A DNA stretch of 64,000 nt, taken from contig NZ_JAQKGV010000016.1 in the NCBI RefSeq assembly GCF_028617075.1, forward strand, positions 18,321 to 82,320, read 5' to 3'. The translations under genes were made by a program, and so were the position numbers. This document shows, in pieces, positions 52,488 to 60,872 of this stretch; the stretch's first letter is position 1; each line of letters begins with the position of its first letter. The stretch comes from Rubrobacter calidifluminis (GTDB lineage: Bacteria > Actinomycetota > Rubrobacteria > Rubrobacterales > Rubrobacteraceae). The notes below the pieces were generated by a model that was not told the origin of the DNA, did not search any database, and was given only the letters and a program-made list of their open reading frames with translations.

Positions 52488-53405
52488 GTGACCACCGCAG
52501 CCAAGCCGCAAAGGCGCGGCGTAGGATGGCTCAAGGAGGAGTTCGGCAACCCCGAGCGCAGGACCGCCTACATCATGGTGCTGCCGGTGTTCGTGATCGT
52601 GCTGGCGGTAGCGTTCTACCCGGTGGCGGATGCGATCTGGCTGAGCCTGCACGGAGGCACGCCGACCATAACGGGCTCGTTCGTCGGGGTCCAGAACTAC
52701 GTGAACATGTTCGAGAATCCCGACTTCCAGAGCGGGCTCGTCAACACGATAATCTTCACGGTGGCCAGCGTGACCATAGAGCTTGTAGTCGGGATGGCAA
52801 TCGCGCTGGCGATAAACCGCTCCTTCAGGGGGCGGGGGTTGGTTCGGGCGGCGGTTTTGATCCCCTGGGCCTTCCCGACGGTCATCTCGGCCACGATGTG
52901 GCGGCTGATGTTCCAGGACCAGGTCGGCGTCATAAGCTACGTGGCGCACGCCCTCGGGCTGGTCAGCCATCCCATCCTCTCGGACCAGACGCTTCTCATG
53001 ATCGCCTGCGTGATAGTTGACGCCTGGAAGACTACGCCGTTCATGGCGCTGCTCCTTCTGGCCGGGCTGCAGACGATTCCTGGAGACGTCTACGAGGCGG
53101 CGAGGGTGGACGGGGCCAACGCCATTCAGCGCTTCATCCGGATAACGCTGCCGCTTCTGAAGCCGACGATGCTCGTCGCGCTGCTGTTCAGGATCCTCGA
53201 CGCCTACAGGGTCTTCGACCTGTTCTGGGTCTTGGGGGGACAGCAGCTCGAGTCGCTCTCGACGTTCGTCTACCAGTCGGTGAGGGTGAGCCAGCTCCAG
53301 TTTCCCGAGGGCAACGCGGCGGCGGTGTTCATCTTCATCTCCGCGCTGCTCATCGCGCTGTTCTTCATAAAGGTCCTCGGGATGCAGACCTCGACGGAGG
53401 AGTAG
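52488..53405 (+). CDS. Sugar ABC permease, MalF/UgpA type
   Basis: 305 residues with six helices, 21 bases after the binding protein. The EAA loop is YEAARVDGANAIQRFIRITL. N-terminal helix: RTAYIMVLPVFVIVLAVAFY. The GTG start is preceded by GGAAAGGAG. With the next gene it forms the membrane channel of the importer. Confidence 0.95.
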   Translation: MTTAAKPQRRGVGWLKEEFGNPERRTAYIMVLPVFVIVLAVAFYPVADAIWLSLHGGTPTITGSFVGVQNYVNMFENPDFQSGLVNTIIFTVASVTIELVVGMAIALAINRSFRGRGLVRAAVLIPWAFPTVISATMWRLMFQDQVGVISYVAHALGLVSHPILSDQTLLMIACVIVDAWKTTPFMALLLLAGLQTIPGDVYEAARVDGANAIQRFIRITLPLLKPTMLVALLFRILDAYRVFDLFWVLGGQQLESLSTFVYQSVRVSQLQFPEGNAAAVFIFISALLIALFFIKVLGMQTSTEE

Positions 53406-53409
53406 AGAT

Positions 53410-54279
53410 ATGAGCAGCACGAGCACGACCGTCCCGAAGAGGAAGAGGGGGGGGACGCTGCGTCTGAACATGGTCCTCTTCTACCTGTTCGTCACGCTCT
53501 TCGTTCTGGTGAGCGTGGCGCCCCTTCTGTGGGTGTTCAAGATGAGCATCGTCACCAAGACCGAGCTCTTCGCCTCGCCGCCGACCTTCCTGCCCCAGCA
53601 CACGACCGGGAGCCACTGGCACACCATCTTCGCCAACAGGGACTTCCTGCTGGCCCTCAGAAACAGCGTGATCATCGCCGGGATAACCACCATAATCTGC
53701 CTGTTCTTCGGATCGATCGCGGCTTACGCGATAGCCCGGCTGCGCTTCCGGTTCAAGAGCACCGTGCTGACGTTCATACTGGCGGTGGCCTTCTTCCCGC
53801 AGGTGGCGATCATCGCCCCGCTCTTCAAGCAGTTCAGCGACATCGGCCTGATAAACACCTACTGGGCGGCGATAATCGCCGATACGGTCTTCGCGCTGCC
53901 CCTCACGGTCTGGCTTCTGGTGGCGTTCTTCAAGGAGCTGCCGAAAGACCTCGAGGAGGCCGCGAGGGTGGACGGGGCGACGACGCTGCAGGCCTTCCGG
54001 AAGGTCATCGTCCCGCTCGCCGCACCGGGGGTGTTCACGGCGGCGATCCTGACCTTCATCCAGGCGTGGGGCGATTACCTCTTCGCGCTGACGTTCCTGT
54101 TCACCTCCTCGACCCAGCCGGTTACGGTCGTCATCCCGAACTTCGCCGGGATACACACCATAGACTACGGCGCGCAGGCCGCCGCCGCGGTGGTCGTGAC
54201 GGTGCCGCTTGTTATACTGGTGTTGATATTCCAGCGCAGGATAGTCTCCGGTCTGACCGCCGGAGCGGTCAAGGGATAA
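53410..54279 (+). CDS. Sugar ABC permease, MalG/UgpE type
   Basis: 289 residues with six helices. The EAA loop is DLEEAARVDGATTLQAFRKV. Other typical parts are FGSIAAYAIARLRFRFKS and FLFTSSTQPVTVVIPNF. It lies four bases after the first permease gene and completes the importer, which has no ATPase of its own in the operon. Confidence 0.95.
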   Translation: MSSTSTTVPKRKRGGTLRLNMVLFYLFVTLFVLVSVAPLLWVFKMSIVTKTELFASPPTFLPQHTTGSHWHTIFANRDFLLALRNSVIIAGITTIICLFFGSIAAYAIARLRFRFKSTVLTFILAVAFFPQVAIIAPLFKQFSDIGLINTYWAAIIADTVFALPLTVWLLVAFFKELPKDLEEAARVDGATTLQAFRKVIVPLAAPGVFTAAILTFIQAWGDYLFALTFLFTSSTQPVTVVIPNFAGIHTIDYGAQAAAAVVVTVPLVILVLIFQRRIVSGLTAGAVKG

Positions 54280-54302
54280 CAACCAGCTAGAGAGGGAGCG
54301 TT

Positions 54303-55262
54303 CTGCAGAAGGAAGGATTTTGGGCCAGGGATCTGGAGCCGGGTATCAGGCTCAGCACCACCTTCCTGGCCGCCGACGCCGTGGTGCGCAACGACAGCCG
54401 CGGCGTACCGTACCTCTCACTGCGGCTGGTCGACAGGACTGGCTCGGTGGACGCGAGGATGTGGAAACTGCCGAAAGAGCTGCTCGACGGCCTCGACGGG
54501 CCGGAGTACGTGCGCGTTGAGGGCGTCACCCACGAGTACCGGGGGATGCTGCAGGTCAAGATAGAGCGCCTTACGGTCCTCAGCCGGGAGGAGGTGGACG
54601 AGGGGGACTACGTCCCGGTCACCGAGAGGGACCTTGCGGCGCTGGCCTCCGAGATGGAGTCGCTCGGAGAGGAGCTGGAGGATGTCTACCTGAAGCGGCT
54701 CTTGGACGCCATGGTGGCGGACGAGGATTTCTGGGCGGCCTTCTGCTCGGCCCCTGCGGCCAAGAGCATGCACCATGCGCGCATCGGGGGGCTGCTCGAG
54801 CACTCGGTGCAGTGCGTGCGGGTGGCTCGGGTACTGGCGGGGATCTACCCGGTCGACCGGGACCTGCTCCTGTTCGGGGCGGCCTTCCACGACGTGGGCA
54901 AGGTGGAGGAACTGTCCTGGAACGGGGGAGGTTTCTCTTATTCTGACCGGGGACGCCTGCAGGGACACGTGGTGTTGGGTGAGAGGATACTGCGGCGCTA
55001 CATGGAAAAGGTCCCGGGTTTTCCCGACGAACTCGAGATGGAGCTCTCGCACATTCTGCTCTCGCACCAGGGCGAGCCGGAATACGGGGCACCAGAGCAG
55101 CCCCGAACGCTTGAAGCCCTGCTCGTGCACCACATAGACAACATGGACGCCCGGGTCGAGATGTTTTTGGCCGCTACAGAGAACGTGAGCAGCGGCGGGT
55201 GGAGCAGCCACGACAACCCGCTCGGACGGGCGCTATACGTGCCCCCCGGCAGAAAGGGTTAA
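54303..55262 (+). CDS. YhaM-like 3'-5' exoribonuclease (OB fold plus HD domain); apparent CTG start
   Basis: 319 residues if begun at CTG 54303, behind GAGAGGGAG with only 4 bases of spacing. The frame has no ATG, GTG or TTG before GTG 54378, which would cut into the OB fold (LSTTFLAADAVVRNDSRGVP). The OB domain occupies about 10-100. The HD domain has HHARIGGLLEHSVQCVRVAR, the HD pair in LFGAAFHDVGKVEELSW, ILLSHQGEPEYG and VHHIDNMDARVEMF. It degrades RNA or single-stranded DNA from the 3' end. It follows the permease by 23 bases. Confidence 0.88.
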   Translation: MQKEGFWARDLEPGIRLSTTFLAADAVVRNDSRGVPYLSLRLVDRTGSVDARMWKLPKELLDGLDGPEYVRVEGVTHEYRGMLQVKIERLTVLSREEVDEGDYVPVTERDLAALASEMESLGEELEDVYLKRLLDAMVADEDFWAAFCSAPAAKSMHHARIGGLLEHSVQCVRVARVLAGIYPVDRDLLLFGAAFHDVGKVEELSWNGGGFSYSDRGRLQGHVVLGERILRRYMEKVPGFPDELEMELSHILLSHQGEPEYGAPEQPRTLEALLVHHIDNMDARVEMFLAATENVSSGGWSSHDNPLGRALYVPPGRKG

Positions 55263-55286
55263 TCCGAAGAGTCAGCCCGGGGCGTC

Positions 55287-55649
55287 TCAGGAGGAGGACT
55301 GGCCGGTATCGCCTTCGCGAGGCGTACGGGATTCACCTTCCGGAAAGGACGCCCCGGTCCTTCCGGCGCGCTCGCGGGGTGGTTCGTAGTCCTCATCTTC
55401 CTCCCCCGCGTCAGCTTCCACCTGGTCCGCCCGGCCGCCATAGGGGTCTTCGAAGTCCTCGTCTTGTTCGAGGGTGCCATCCTCGCTCTCGGCGGTGAGC
55501 TCTTCTTTGATCTCGTCTATGGACTGGCGGGCCTCGTTGACGAAGCGACCCAGGTCACGCGCCATCTGCGGCAGCTTATTGGGGCCGAAGAGTACCAGCA
55601 CGATGACGCCGATGATCAACATCTCCTGAAAGCCGATACCAAACCCCAT
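55287..55649 (-). CDS. tatA: Twin-arginine translocase subunit TatA
   Basis: 120 residues. The N-terminal helix FGIGFQEMLIIGVIVLVLFG is followed by the hinge PNKLPQMARDLGRFVNEARQ amphipathic helix, the TatA/TatB pattern. The C-terminal 70 residues are very acidic and low-complexity (EDEDYEPPRE). TatA forms the pore for folded proteins such as the Tat lipoprotein encoded nearby. TatC is not in the window. Confidence 0.92.
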   Translation of the reverse strand: MGFGIGFQEMLIIGVIVLVLFGPNKLPQMARDLGRFVNEARQSIDEIKEELTAESEDGTLEQDEDFEDPYGGRADQVEADAGEEDEDYEPPRERAGRTGASFPEGESRTPREGDTGQSSS

Positions 55650-55655
55650 GCAAGG

Positions 55656-55684
55656 AATATACCCCCTGCTTGGGTAGATGGCAA
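55656..55684 (-). promoter_or_regulatory. tatA promoter, leaderless
   Basis: TTGCCA (55684-55679), a 17-base spacer and TATATT (55661-55656) on the minus strand. The -10 ends 6 bases before the ATG. Confidence 0.75.
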
Positions 55685-55708
55685 CCGCAGAGAGATGCCA
55701 GGTGGCGT

Positions 55709-55714
55709 TATACT
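55709..55714 (+). promoter_or_regulatory. -10 box upstream of the short ORF
   Basis: TATACT, ending 7 bases before ATG 55722. Confidence 0.6.
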
Positions 55715-55721
55715 CAAGTCC

Positions 55722-55754
55722 ATGATGAGCTTCCCGGAGAGGGAGAGGCGATGA
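55722..55754 (+). CDS. Leaderless ten-codon upstream ORF
   Basis: ATG ATG AGC TTC CCG GAG AGG GAG AGG CGA TGA encodes MMSFPERERR. The -10 box TATACT ends 7 bases before it, so a ribosome should start here on a leaderless mRNA. Its stop overlaps the start codon of the downstream peptidase-like gene (ATGA at 55751-55754), which suggests translational coupling. The same bases also provide the purine-rich GAGAGGGAGAGG ribosome site. Confidence 0.5.
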   Translation: MMSFPERERR

Positions 55755-56785
55755 TCTCCTGGGGCGCAGCCCGCACCATAGCCGTGGCGATGGCCGCGCG
55801 TACCGAGAGGCGGCCTGTCGACGACGGGTTCGACTACCGGCTGGCCGCCCGCCGGGCTCTGACTCCTCTCTGCGATTTCACCGGCATCTCGCTTCGGGAG
55901 CCTTTCGAGGAGCGGCGGGTGCTTGTCTCCGACCGCGCGCGGTGGATAGACCTCAACATCGAGAACTTCGGTGCCGTCCTGGAACCAATCTTGAGGCAGG
56001 CCGCCGGGAGCACCGGAGATCTTGCGTGGGCGCTAGGCGGCGTGACGCTCACGGCCCAGGTCGGGGTCCTGCTCGGGTTCCTCTCCACGCGGGTTCTGGG
56101 CCAGTACGACACCGGCCCCCTCGCCGCGCGCCGGGAGGATGATGAGCCGGGCAGGGTCTTCTTCCTGGACGGGAACATCGCCTCCGCCGCCGCGAGGCTC
56201 GGGGTTCCACCCGACGGGCTCAGGCTCTGGATAGTGCTGCACGAGATGACCCACGCCCTGCAGTTCGAGGGGGCTGCCTGGCTCGGCGGGTACCTCGGGG
56301 ATCTCGTGCAGGGGATGCTCGGTCCCCTCGTCGAGCGGCTCGGGTTGCGCGAGCTGCTGCGGCGTCTGGCCGACAACCTCTCCAGCGGGGGACGCCCGCT
56401 CGAGCTGCTGATGAGCCGCTCCCAGCGGGCGGCGTTCGAGCGGGTGCAGGCCGTGATGTCGCTCGTGGAGGGATACTCGGACTACGTGATGCACCGGGTG
56501 GGCAGGGAGATGGTACCCCACTACGAGTACATAAGCTCCGCGATGGCCCGCAGCCGGGAGCACCGCCCCCCGCTGGAGAGCGCCATCTTCAGGCTCACGG
56601 GGCTCGACCTCAAGATGGAACAGTACCGCCTCGGCGAGCAGTTCGCTGAGGTCGTCGCGAGCCGGGTCGGCATGGAAGGGCTCGGGCGTGTCTGGGAGCG
56701 GCCGGAGAACCTGCCGAGCCTCGCGGAGATCCACGACCCGGGACTCTGGTTGTCGCGTATGGAGTCGGAGCGGGAGGCAGGCTGA
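55751..56785 (+). CDS. Zinc-dependent metallopeptidase-like protein (DUF2342 / F420-biosynthesis-associated)
   Basis: 344 residues from ATG 55751. The zinc-binding HEMTH lies in LWIVLHEMTHALQFEGAAWL, with a downstream Glu in VEGYSDYVMHRVG. The arrangement matches DUF2342 proteins, which are widespread in actinobacteria and often called coenzyme F420 biosynthesis associated by context. There is no signal peptide. No F420 gene is present here. Translation is probably coupled to the short upstream ORF. Confidence 0.82.
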   Translation: MISWGAARTIAVAMAARTERRPVDDGFDYRLAARRALTPLCDFTGISLREPFEERRVLVSDRARWIDLNIENFGAVLEPILRQAAGSTGDLAWALGGVTLTAQVGVLLGFLSTRVLGQYDTGPLAARREDDEPGRVFFLDGNIASAAARLGVPPDGLRLWIVLHEMTHALQFEGAAWLGGYLGDLVQGMLGPLVERLGLRELLRRLADNLSSGGRPLELLMSRSQRAAFERVQAVMSLVEGYSDYVMHRVGREMVPHYEYISSAMARSREHRPPLESAIFRLTGLDLKMEQYRLGEQFAEVVASRVGMEGLGRVWERPENLPSLAEIHDPGLWLSRMESEREAG

Positions 56786-56786
56786 G

Positions 56787-57119
56787 ATGGCTGATCCCGG
56801 AGAGAGAACCCGGGCGATAGGTTACGAGTTCGCCCGCGAGGACGAGGCGCGCGGCTGTGCCGCCGAGCTGGCGCGCAGGTTCTCCGAGCGGGAGATCGTG
56901 GGGCTCAGGATCTACAGGATACGGTGGAACGGAGACTATCTGGTCGAGGCGGTCTTCGGGGAGGGTGTGCCGGAGCAGCGGGTGCGGGATGCCCGGGCCA
57001 TCCTCGGTGAGCTGGGGGCCCCCATCCGGGAGGAGGACCTCGAGGACTACAAACGCGCCACGGAGGCCGGCTTCAACGAGGGGCTGCCGACCTGGATCCG
57101 CCGGCTCTTCGGCCGCTGA
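56787..57119 (+). CDS. Hypothetical protein, 110 residues
   Basis: Starts one base after the peptidase-like stop region (ATG 56787), so it is co-transcribed. It is a soluble, charged alpha/beta protein with IGYEFAREDEARGCAAELAR, IVGLRIYRIRWNGDYLVEAV and EEDLEDYKRATEAGFNEGLP. I do not recognise the family. It may assist the preceding peptidase-like protein. Confidence 0.7.
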   Translation: MADPGERTRAIGYEFAREDEARGCAAELARRFSEREIVGLRIYRIRWNGDYLVEAVFGEGVPEQRVRDARAILGELGAPIREEDLEDYKRATEAGFNEGLPTWIRRLFGR

Positions 57120-57128
57120 GGGGCCCGG

Positions 57129-57422
57129 TCAGTCCTGTTGTCCTTCGAGGTTCCTTATCTGTTCGCGCAGCTCTTCGATCTCGCGCTCGAGGTAGGCTTC
57201 GCGGCCCCGCAGACGGGTGTAGCCGGACTCGAAGGTCGTTGCGAGGCCGTCCGTGACCCGGGAGAGAGCACTCCCCAGGTGGCGGGCGGAGATGCCGAGG
57301 CCCCCGAGCAGAGAGTGGCCGGCGGAGCGGGCCGCCGGGGTCGTGACGAAGGATCCGGCGGCGAAGCCACCCAGGGCGCCGAGAAGGACGCCGGCTAGAA
57401 ACTTTGTAGATCCTTCCCTCAA
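57129..57422 (-). CDS. Small YtxH-like membrane-anchored protein
   Basis: 97 residues from TTG 57422, with GGAGG 9 bases upstream. An N-terminal glycine-rich helix (FLAGVLLGALGGFAAGSFV) is followed by a hydrophilic region and a C-terminal coiled coil (REAYLEREIEELREQIRNLE). The layout resembles YtxH/gas-vesicle-like stress proteins, but no specific function can be given. It is convergent with the preceding gene (9-base gap). Confidence 0.7.
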   Translation of the reverse strand: MREGSTKFLAGVLLGALGGFAAGSFVTTPAARSAGHSLLGGLGISARHLGSALSRVTDGLATTFESGYTRLRGREAYLEREIEELREQIRNLEGQQD

Positions 57423-57514
57423 GAGAAGAGTCCTCCCTGACCTCTCCGATACAGGAACTTCCAGCGGGGACCCAGTTTAGCATAGCCGCGTGGAGGTTCT
57501 TGCCGAGACCGTTA

Positions 57515-57520
57515 TATACT
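57515..57520 (+). promoter_or_regulatory. -10 box of selA, leaderless
   Basis: TATACT, ending 9 bases before ATG 57530. A GGAGG lies one base from the ATG, too close to act as a ribosome site for it. Confidence 0.55.
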
Positions 57521-57529
57521 GGCGGAGGT

Positions 57530-58891
57530 ATGCGGGATTCCCTGAAGAAGGAGAGGTTGCGGGCGATACCTTCCGTCGATGCCGTGATGAGGTCGCCCGA
57601 GGCCGGCCGCGCCGCCGGGCGTTACGGGCGCGCCGCCCTGACCGGGGCGGTGAGGCGTGTGCTTGACGCCCGGCGCAGGGACATCCTCGAAGGAGCCGGA
57701 GAGGGAAAGGTCTACGTGGAAGATGTGGTGGGCGAGGCCGAGCGGGATCTCGCGCGGCGCGGGCTGCGGCGGGTCATCAACGCCACGGGCGTCGTCCTGC
57801 ACACCAACCTCGGCCGTTCGGTCCTCTCGCGGCGAGCGGCCGAGGCGGCCTACGTCGCGGCGACCGGTTACTCCAACCTGGAGTACGACCTCGGGCGCGG
57901 GAAGAGGGGTTCCCGCTATGACCACGCCGTCTCGCTGCTCACGGACCTGACCGGAGCGGAGGACGCGCTGGTGGTCAACAACTGCGCCGGGGCGGCGCTG
58001 CTCGCGCTCACGGCCGTGGCCCGGGGAGGAGAGGTCATCGTCTCCCGGGGGCAGCTCGTCGAGATCGGAGGCGGCTTCCGCATACCCGAGGTGCTGGCCC
58101 TCTCCGGAGCGAAGCTGCGCGAGGTGGGGACGACCAACCGCACCCGGATTTCGGACTACCAGGCCGCGCTCGGGGAGGAGACACGGGCCATCCTCTGGGT
58201 GCACCAGAGCAACTTCGAGACGGTCGGGTTCACGGAATCCGTGTGGATCGACGAGCTCGCCTCGCTGGGCCTCCCGGTGATCGCCGACGTGGGCAGCGGG
58301 GCCCTTTTGCCGATCGCCGACGAGCCGCTCGTGCAGCGGGCGGTGAGGGACGGGGCTGCCATCGTGACGTTCTCCGGGGACAAGCTCCTGGGCGGTCCGC
58401 AGGCCGGGATTGCGGTGGGATCGTCACAGATCGTCTCGTCCATGCGATCCCATCCCCTGACCCGTGCACTTCGCGCGGACAAGATGTGCCTGGCGGCGCT
58501 CTCGGAGACGCTGCGGGCGTATCTGGAGGGCTCCGCCCGGGACGAGCTCCCGGCGCTCCGGATGCTCGCTGCCGCGCCCGGTGAGGTCGAAGAGCGGGCA
58601 AGGGCGCTCGTGTCCCGCATCGAAAAGAAACTCCCGGAAGTCCGGGTCGGGGTCGTACCCTCGGTGGCCCGCAGCGGCGGCGGTACGCTGCCGACGCACG
58701 AAGTCCCCTCTTTCGCCGTCAGGATCGAGGCGCACGATGCCGAAGGGCTCGCCGGGAGGCTTCGGGGGTTCGATCCCCCCGTCATCGGGAGGGTTCAGGA
58801 CGATGCGTTGCTGCTCGATCTAAGGACGATGCTCCCCGGCGAAGAAGAGGAGGTGTGCTCCGCGCTTGCAGAAGCCTGCAGGGAAGTCTGA
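57530..58891 (+). CDS. selA: L-seryl-tRNA(Sec) selenium transferase
   Basis: 453 residues. This PLP enzyme converts Ser-tRNA(Sec) to Sec-tRNA(Sec) with selenophosphate. Typical motifs are INATGVVLHTNLGRSVLSRR, YSNLEYDLGRGKRGSRYDHA, the PLP Lys near residue 285 in TFSGDKLLGGPQAGIAVG and ALRADKMCLAALSETLRAYL. selB overlaps its end and tRNA-Sec follows, so the selenocysteine incorporation machinery except selD is together here. Confidence 0.97.
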   Translation: MRDSLKKERLRAIPSVDAVMRSPEAGRAAGRYGRAALTGAVRRVLDARRRDILEGAGEGKVYVEDVVGEAERDLARRGLRRVINATGVVLHTNLGRSVLSRRAAEAAYVAATGYSNLEYDLGRGKRGSRYDHAVSLLTDLTGAEDALVVNNCAGAALLALTAVARGGEVIVSRGQLVEIGGGFRIPEVLALSGAKLREVGTTNRTRISDYQAALGEETRAILWVHQSNFETVGFTESVWIDELASLGLPVIADVGSGALLPIADEPLVQRAVRDGAAIVTFSGDKLLGGPQAGIAVGSSQIVSSMRSHPLTRALRADKMCLAALSETLRAYLEGSARDELPALRMLAAAPGEVEERARALVSRIEKKLPEVRVGVVPSVARSGGGTLPTHEVPSFAVRIEAHDAEGLAGRLRGFDPPVIGRVQDDALLLDLRTMLPGEEEEVCSALAEACREV

Positions 58892-60725
58892 GGACAATCC
58901 CATAGCCCTGACTATCGGGACGGCCGGGCACATAGACCACGGCAAGACCACCCTGGTGCGCCGCATGACCGGCACCGACACCGACAGGCTCGAGGAGGAA
59001 CACCGGCGGGGGATCTCCATCGTCCCGGGTTACGCGGAGCTCACGCTGCCGAGCGGTCGCCGGGCGAGCCTGGTCGACGTGCCGGGGCACGAGCGGTTCG
59101 TCAGGAACATGGTCTCCGGGGCGACGGGCGTCGATGCCTTCCTGCTCGTGGTCGCGGCGGACGACGGGGTCATGCCCCAGACGCGAGAGCACATGGACGT
59201 GCTCAGGATCCTCGGCGTCGAGCAGGGGGTGGTGGCGCTGACCAAGACAGACGCGGTCGACGAGGAGACGGCCGCTCTGGCCGAGCTCGACGTGGAGGAG
59301 TACCTGGAGTCGGTCGGGATAGAGGCCCCGGTGGTGCGGGTCAGCGGCGTCACGGGGGAAGGCGTGGGGGAGTTGCTCGAGGCCCTGGACCGCCTGGTGG
59401 AGACGGTGAAGCCGGGGCGCGGAGCGGAGGACGTCGCCCGGCTCCCCGTGGACCGGGCCTTCGTCCTGCAGGGGATAGGTGTGGTCGTGACCGGGACGTT
59501 GTGGTCTGGGGAGATACGGGTCGGGGATATGCTGTATACCTCCTCCGGGTTGCGCCCGAGGGTGCGCAGCATCCAGAACCACGGCCGTCCGGCCGAGATC
59601 GCCCGCCGGGGGGCGCGGACGGCGCTCAACCTCGCCGGGGTGGAGATCTCGGAGGTCTCCGCCGGTGACGTGCTGCTCTCCGAGCCCCATCCTCCCACGC
59701 GCATGATCGACGCAAGGATAAGGCTTTTGGAGGGGGCCCGGCCGCTCGGGCACGGTGTCCGGGTGCGGTTGCACCACGCCACCACCTCGGTCAACGCCCG
59801 GGTGCTCCTGGCGGGGCGGGAGAGGCTCGCGCCCGGGGAGAGCGCGCTGGGGCGTCTCAGGCTCGAAGCTCCGGTGGTGGCGTTCTTCGGCGACCGGTTC
59901 GTGCTGCGTTCTCTGGCTCCCCAGGTCACGATCGGAGGGGGGACGGTGCTGGATCCTCATCCTGCGGGACGGCGGCCGGACGAGGAGTGGCTCGGCGCGC
60001 TCGAGGATGGGGATCTCACGAAGATACTGCCGGCCGCCCTGCGCCGCTCTCCGGACTCCGGGCTCTCCCGGGAGGAGGTGGCGGAGCTTGTCCCGTCCTC
60101 CCGGGGCAGACTGCGGGGCGACGAGAAGATCGAGGGCGTCGTCTCCGTCGGCGGGATTTACGCCCTCGAGTCCGCCGTAGAAGAGGGGAAGAGGCGGCTG
60201 CTGCGGGCGGTGCGGGAGCGTTACGAGGGATCGCCCGAGAGCCCTGAGCTCTCGCTCGCGGAGGCGCGTGCCGCGACGGGTCTGGAGGAGCGCCTCGCCG
60301 ACGCCGTCGTGGATGGGCTTGAAGAAGCCGGGAAAGTGAGGGTCTCCGAGGCCGGGGTGAGTCTCCCGGAGGCGGAGGTGCCCGAGGAGATCGAGGAGGG
60401 AGCGCGCAGGCTCCTTTCGCGCCTGCGCGAGGCGGGGGTGGAGGCGCCGACGCTGGAGGAGAGCCCGGAGCTTCGGCTGCTGTTGCGACGGGGCGAGGCG
60501 GTGAGGGTCGGGGAGAACATGTTCGCCGCCCGGGAGGTTGCGCGCAGGATGATCGAGGAGATAATCGCGTTCTGCAGGGAGTCGGACGAGGTGACCCTCG
60601 CCGGCTTCCGGGACCGCATGTCCACGAGCCGCAAGTACGCTCAGGCCTGGCTCGAGTACGCGGACGGAGAAGGCGTGACCCGGAGGGTCGGGGACAGGAG
60701 GGTCCTCACCCGCCGCTACCGCTAG
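58866..60725 (+). CDS. selB: Selenocysteine-specific elongation factor SelB
   Basis: 619 residues from TTG 58866, inside the selA end. The GTPase domain has [19 protein letters not shown], the G2 region [13 protein letters not shown]3 [16 protein letters not shown] and G4 TKTD. Domains II-III follow, and the C-terminal winged helices that bind the SECIS hairpin occupy about 370-619 ([20 protein letters not shown] and [11 protein letters not shown]). It delivers Sec-tRNA to in-frame UGA codons. No selenoprotein gene was recognised in this window. Confidence 0.97.
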   Translation: MQKPAGKSEDNPIALTIGTAGHIDHGKTTLVRRMTGTDTDRLEEEHRRGISIVPGYAELTLPSGRRASLVDVPGHERFVRNMVSGATGVDAFLLVVAADDGVMPQTREHMDVLRILGVEQGVVALTKTDAVDEETAALAELDVEEYLESVGIEAPVVRVSGVTGEGVGELLEALDRLVETVKPGRGAEDVARLPVDRAFVLQGIGVVVTGTLWSGEIRVGDMLYTSSGLRPRVRSIQNHGRPAEIARRGARTALNLAGVEISEVSAGDVLLSEPHPPTRMIDARIRLLEGARPLGHGVRVRLHHATTSVNARVLLAGRERLAPGESALGRLRLEAPVVAFFGDRFVLRSLAPQVTIGGGTVLDPHPAGRRPDEEWLGALEDGDLTKILPAALRRSPDSGLSREEVAELVPSSRGRLRGDEKIEGVVSVGGIYALESAVEEGKRRLLRAVRERYEGSPESPELSLAEARAATGLEERLADAVVDGLEEAGKVRVSEAGVSLPEAEVPEEIEEGARRLLSRLREAGVEAPTLEESPELRLLLRRGEAVRVGENMFAAREVARRMIEEIIAFCRESDEVTLAGFRDRMSTSRKYAQAWLEYADGEGVTRRVGDRRVLTRRYR

Positions 60726-60735
60726 GTTGCTGTAT

Positions 60736-60741
60736 TAAAAT
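60736..60741 (+). promoter_or_regulatory. -10 box of tRNA-Sec
   Basis: TAAAAT, 7 bases before the mature tRNA 5' end. Confidence 0.5.
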
Positions 60742-60748
60742 CCGTCTC

Positions 60749-60838
60749 GGAATGCGTGGGCCTGGTGGCCCGGCCGGTCTTCAAAACCGGTTTGCGGCTC
60801 CGGGAGGGGCCGTGGTGGTTCGATTCCCCCGCATTCCG
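60749..60838 (+). tRNA. selC: tRNA-Sec (anticodon TCA)
   Basis: 90 bases with G1 and discriminator G. Acceptor GGAATGC/GCATTCC; a D stem GGGCC/GGCCC with a four-base loop; an anticodon stem CCGGT/ACCGG around CTTCAAA, anticodon TCA; and a 7-bp variable arm (CGGCTCC-GGGA-GGGGCCG). The T-loop is TTCGATT. I count only 12 bp in the acceptor plus T helices, with one T-C mismatch. Its position just after selB supports the call. Confidence 0.94.
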
Positions 60839-60872
60839 CAGCAGGTTTTTGTGAACTCTCGGAGATCGGTCG

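Noticed and set aside
57524..57528. GGAGG as the selA ribosome site
   Set aside because: It is one base from the ATG, too close for function. The TATACT box fits a leaderless start better.
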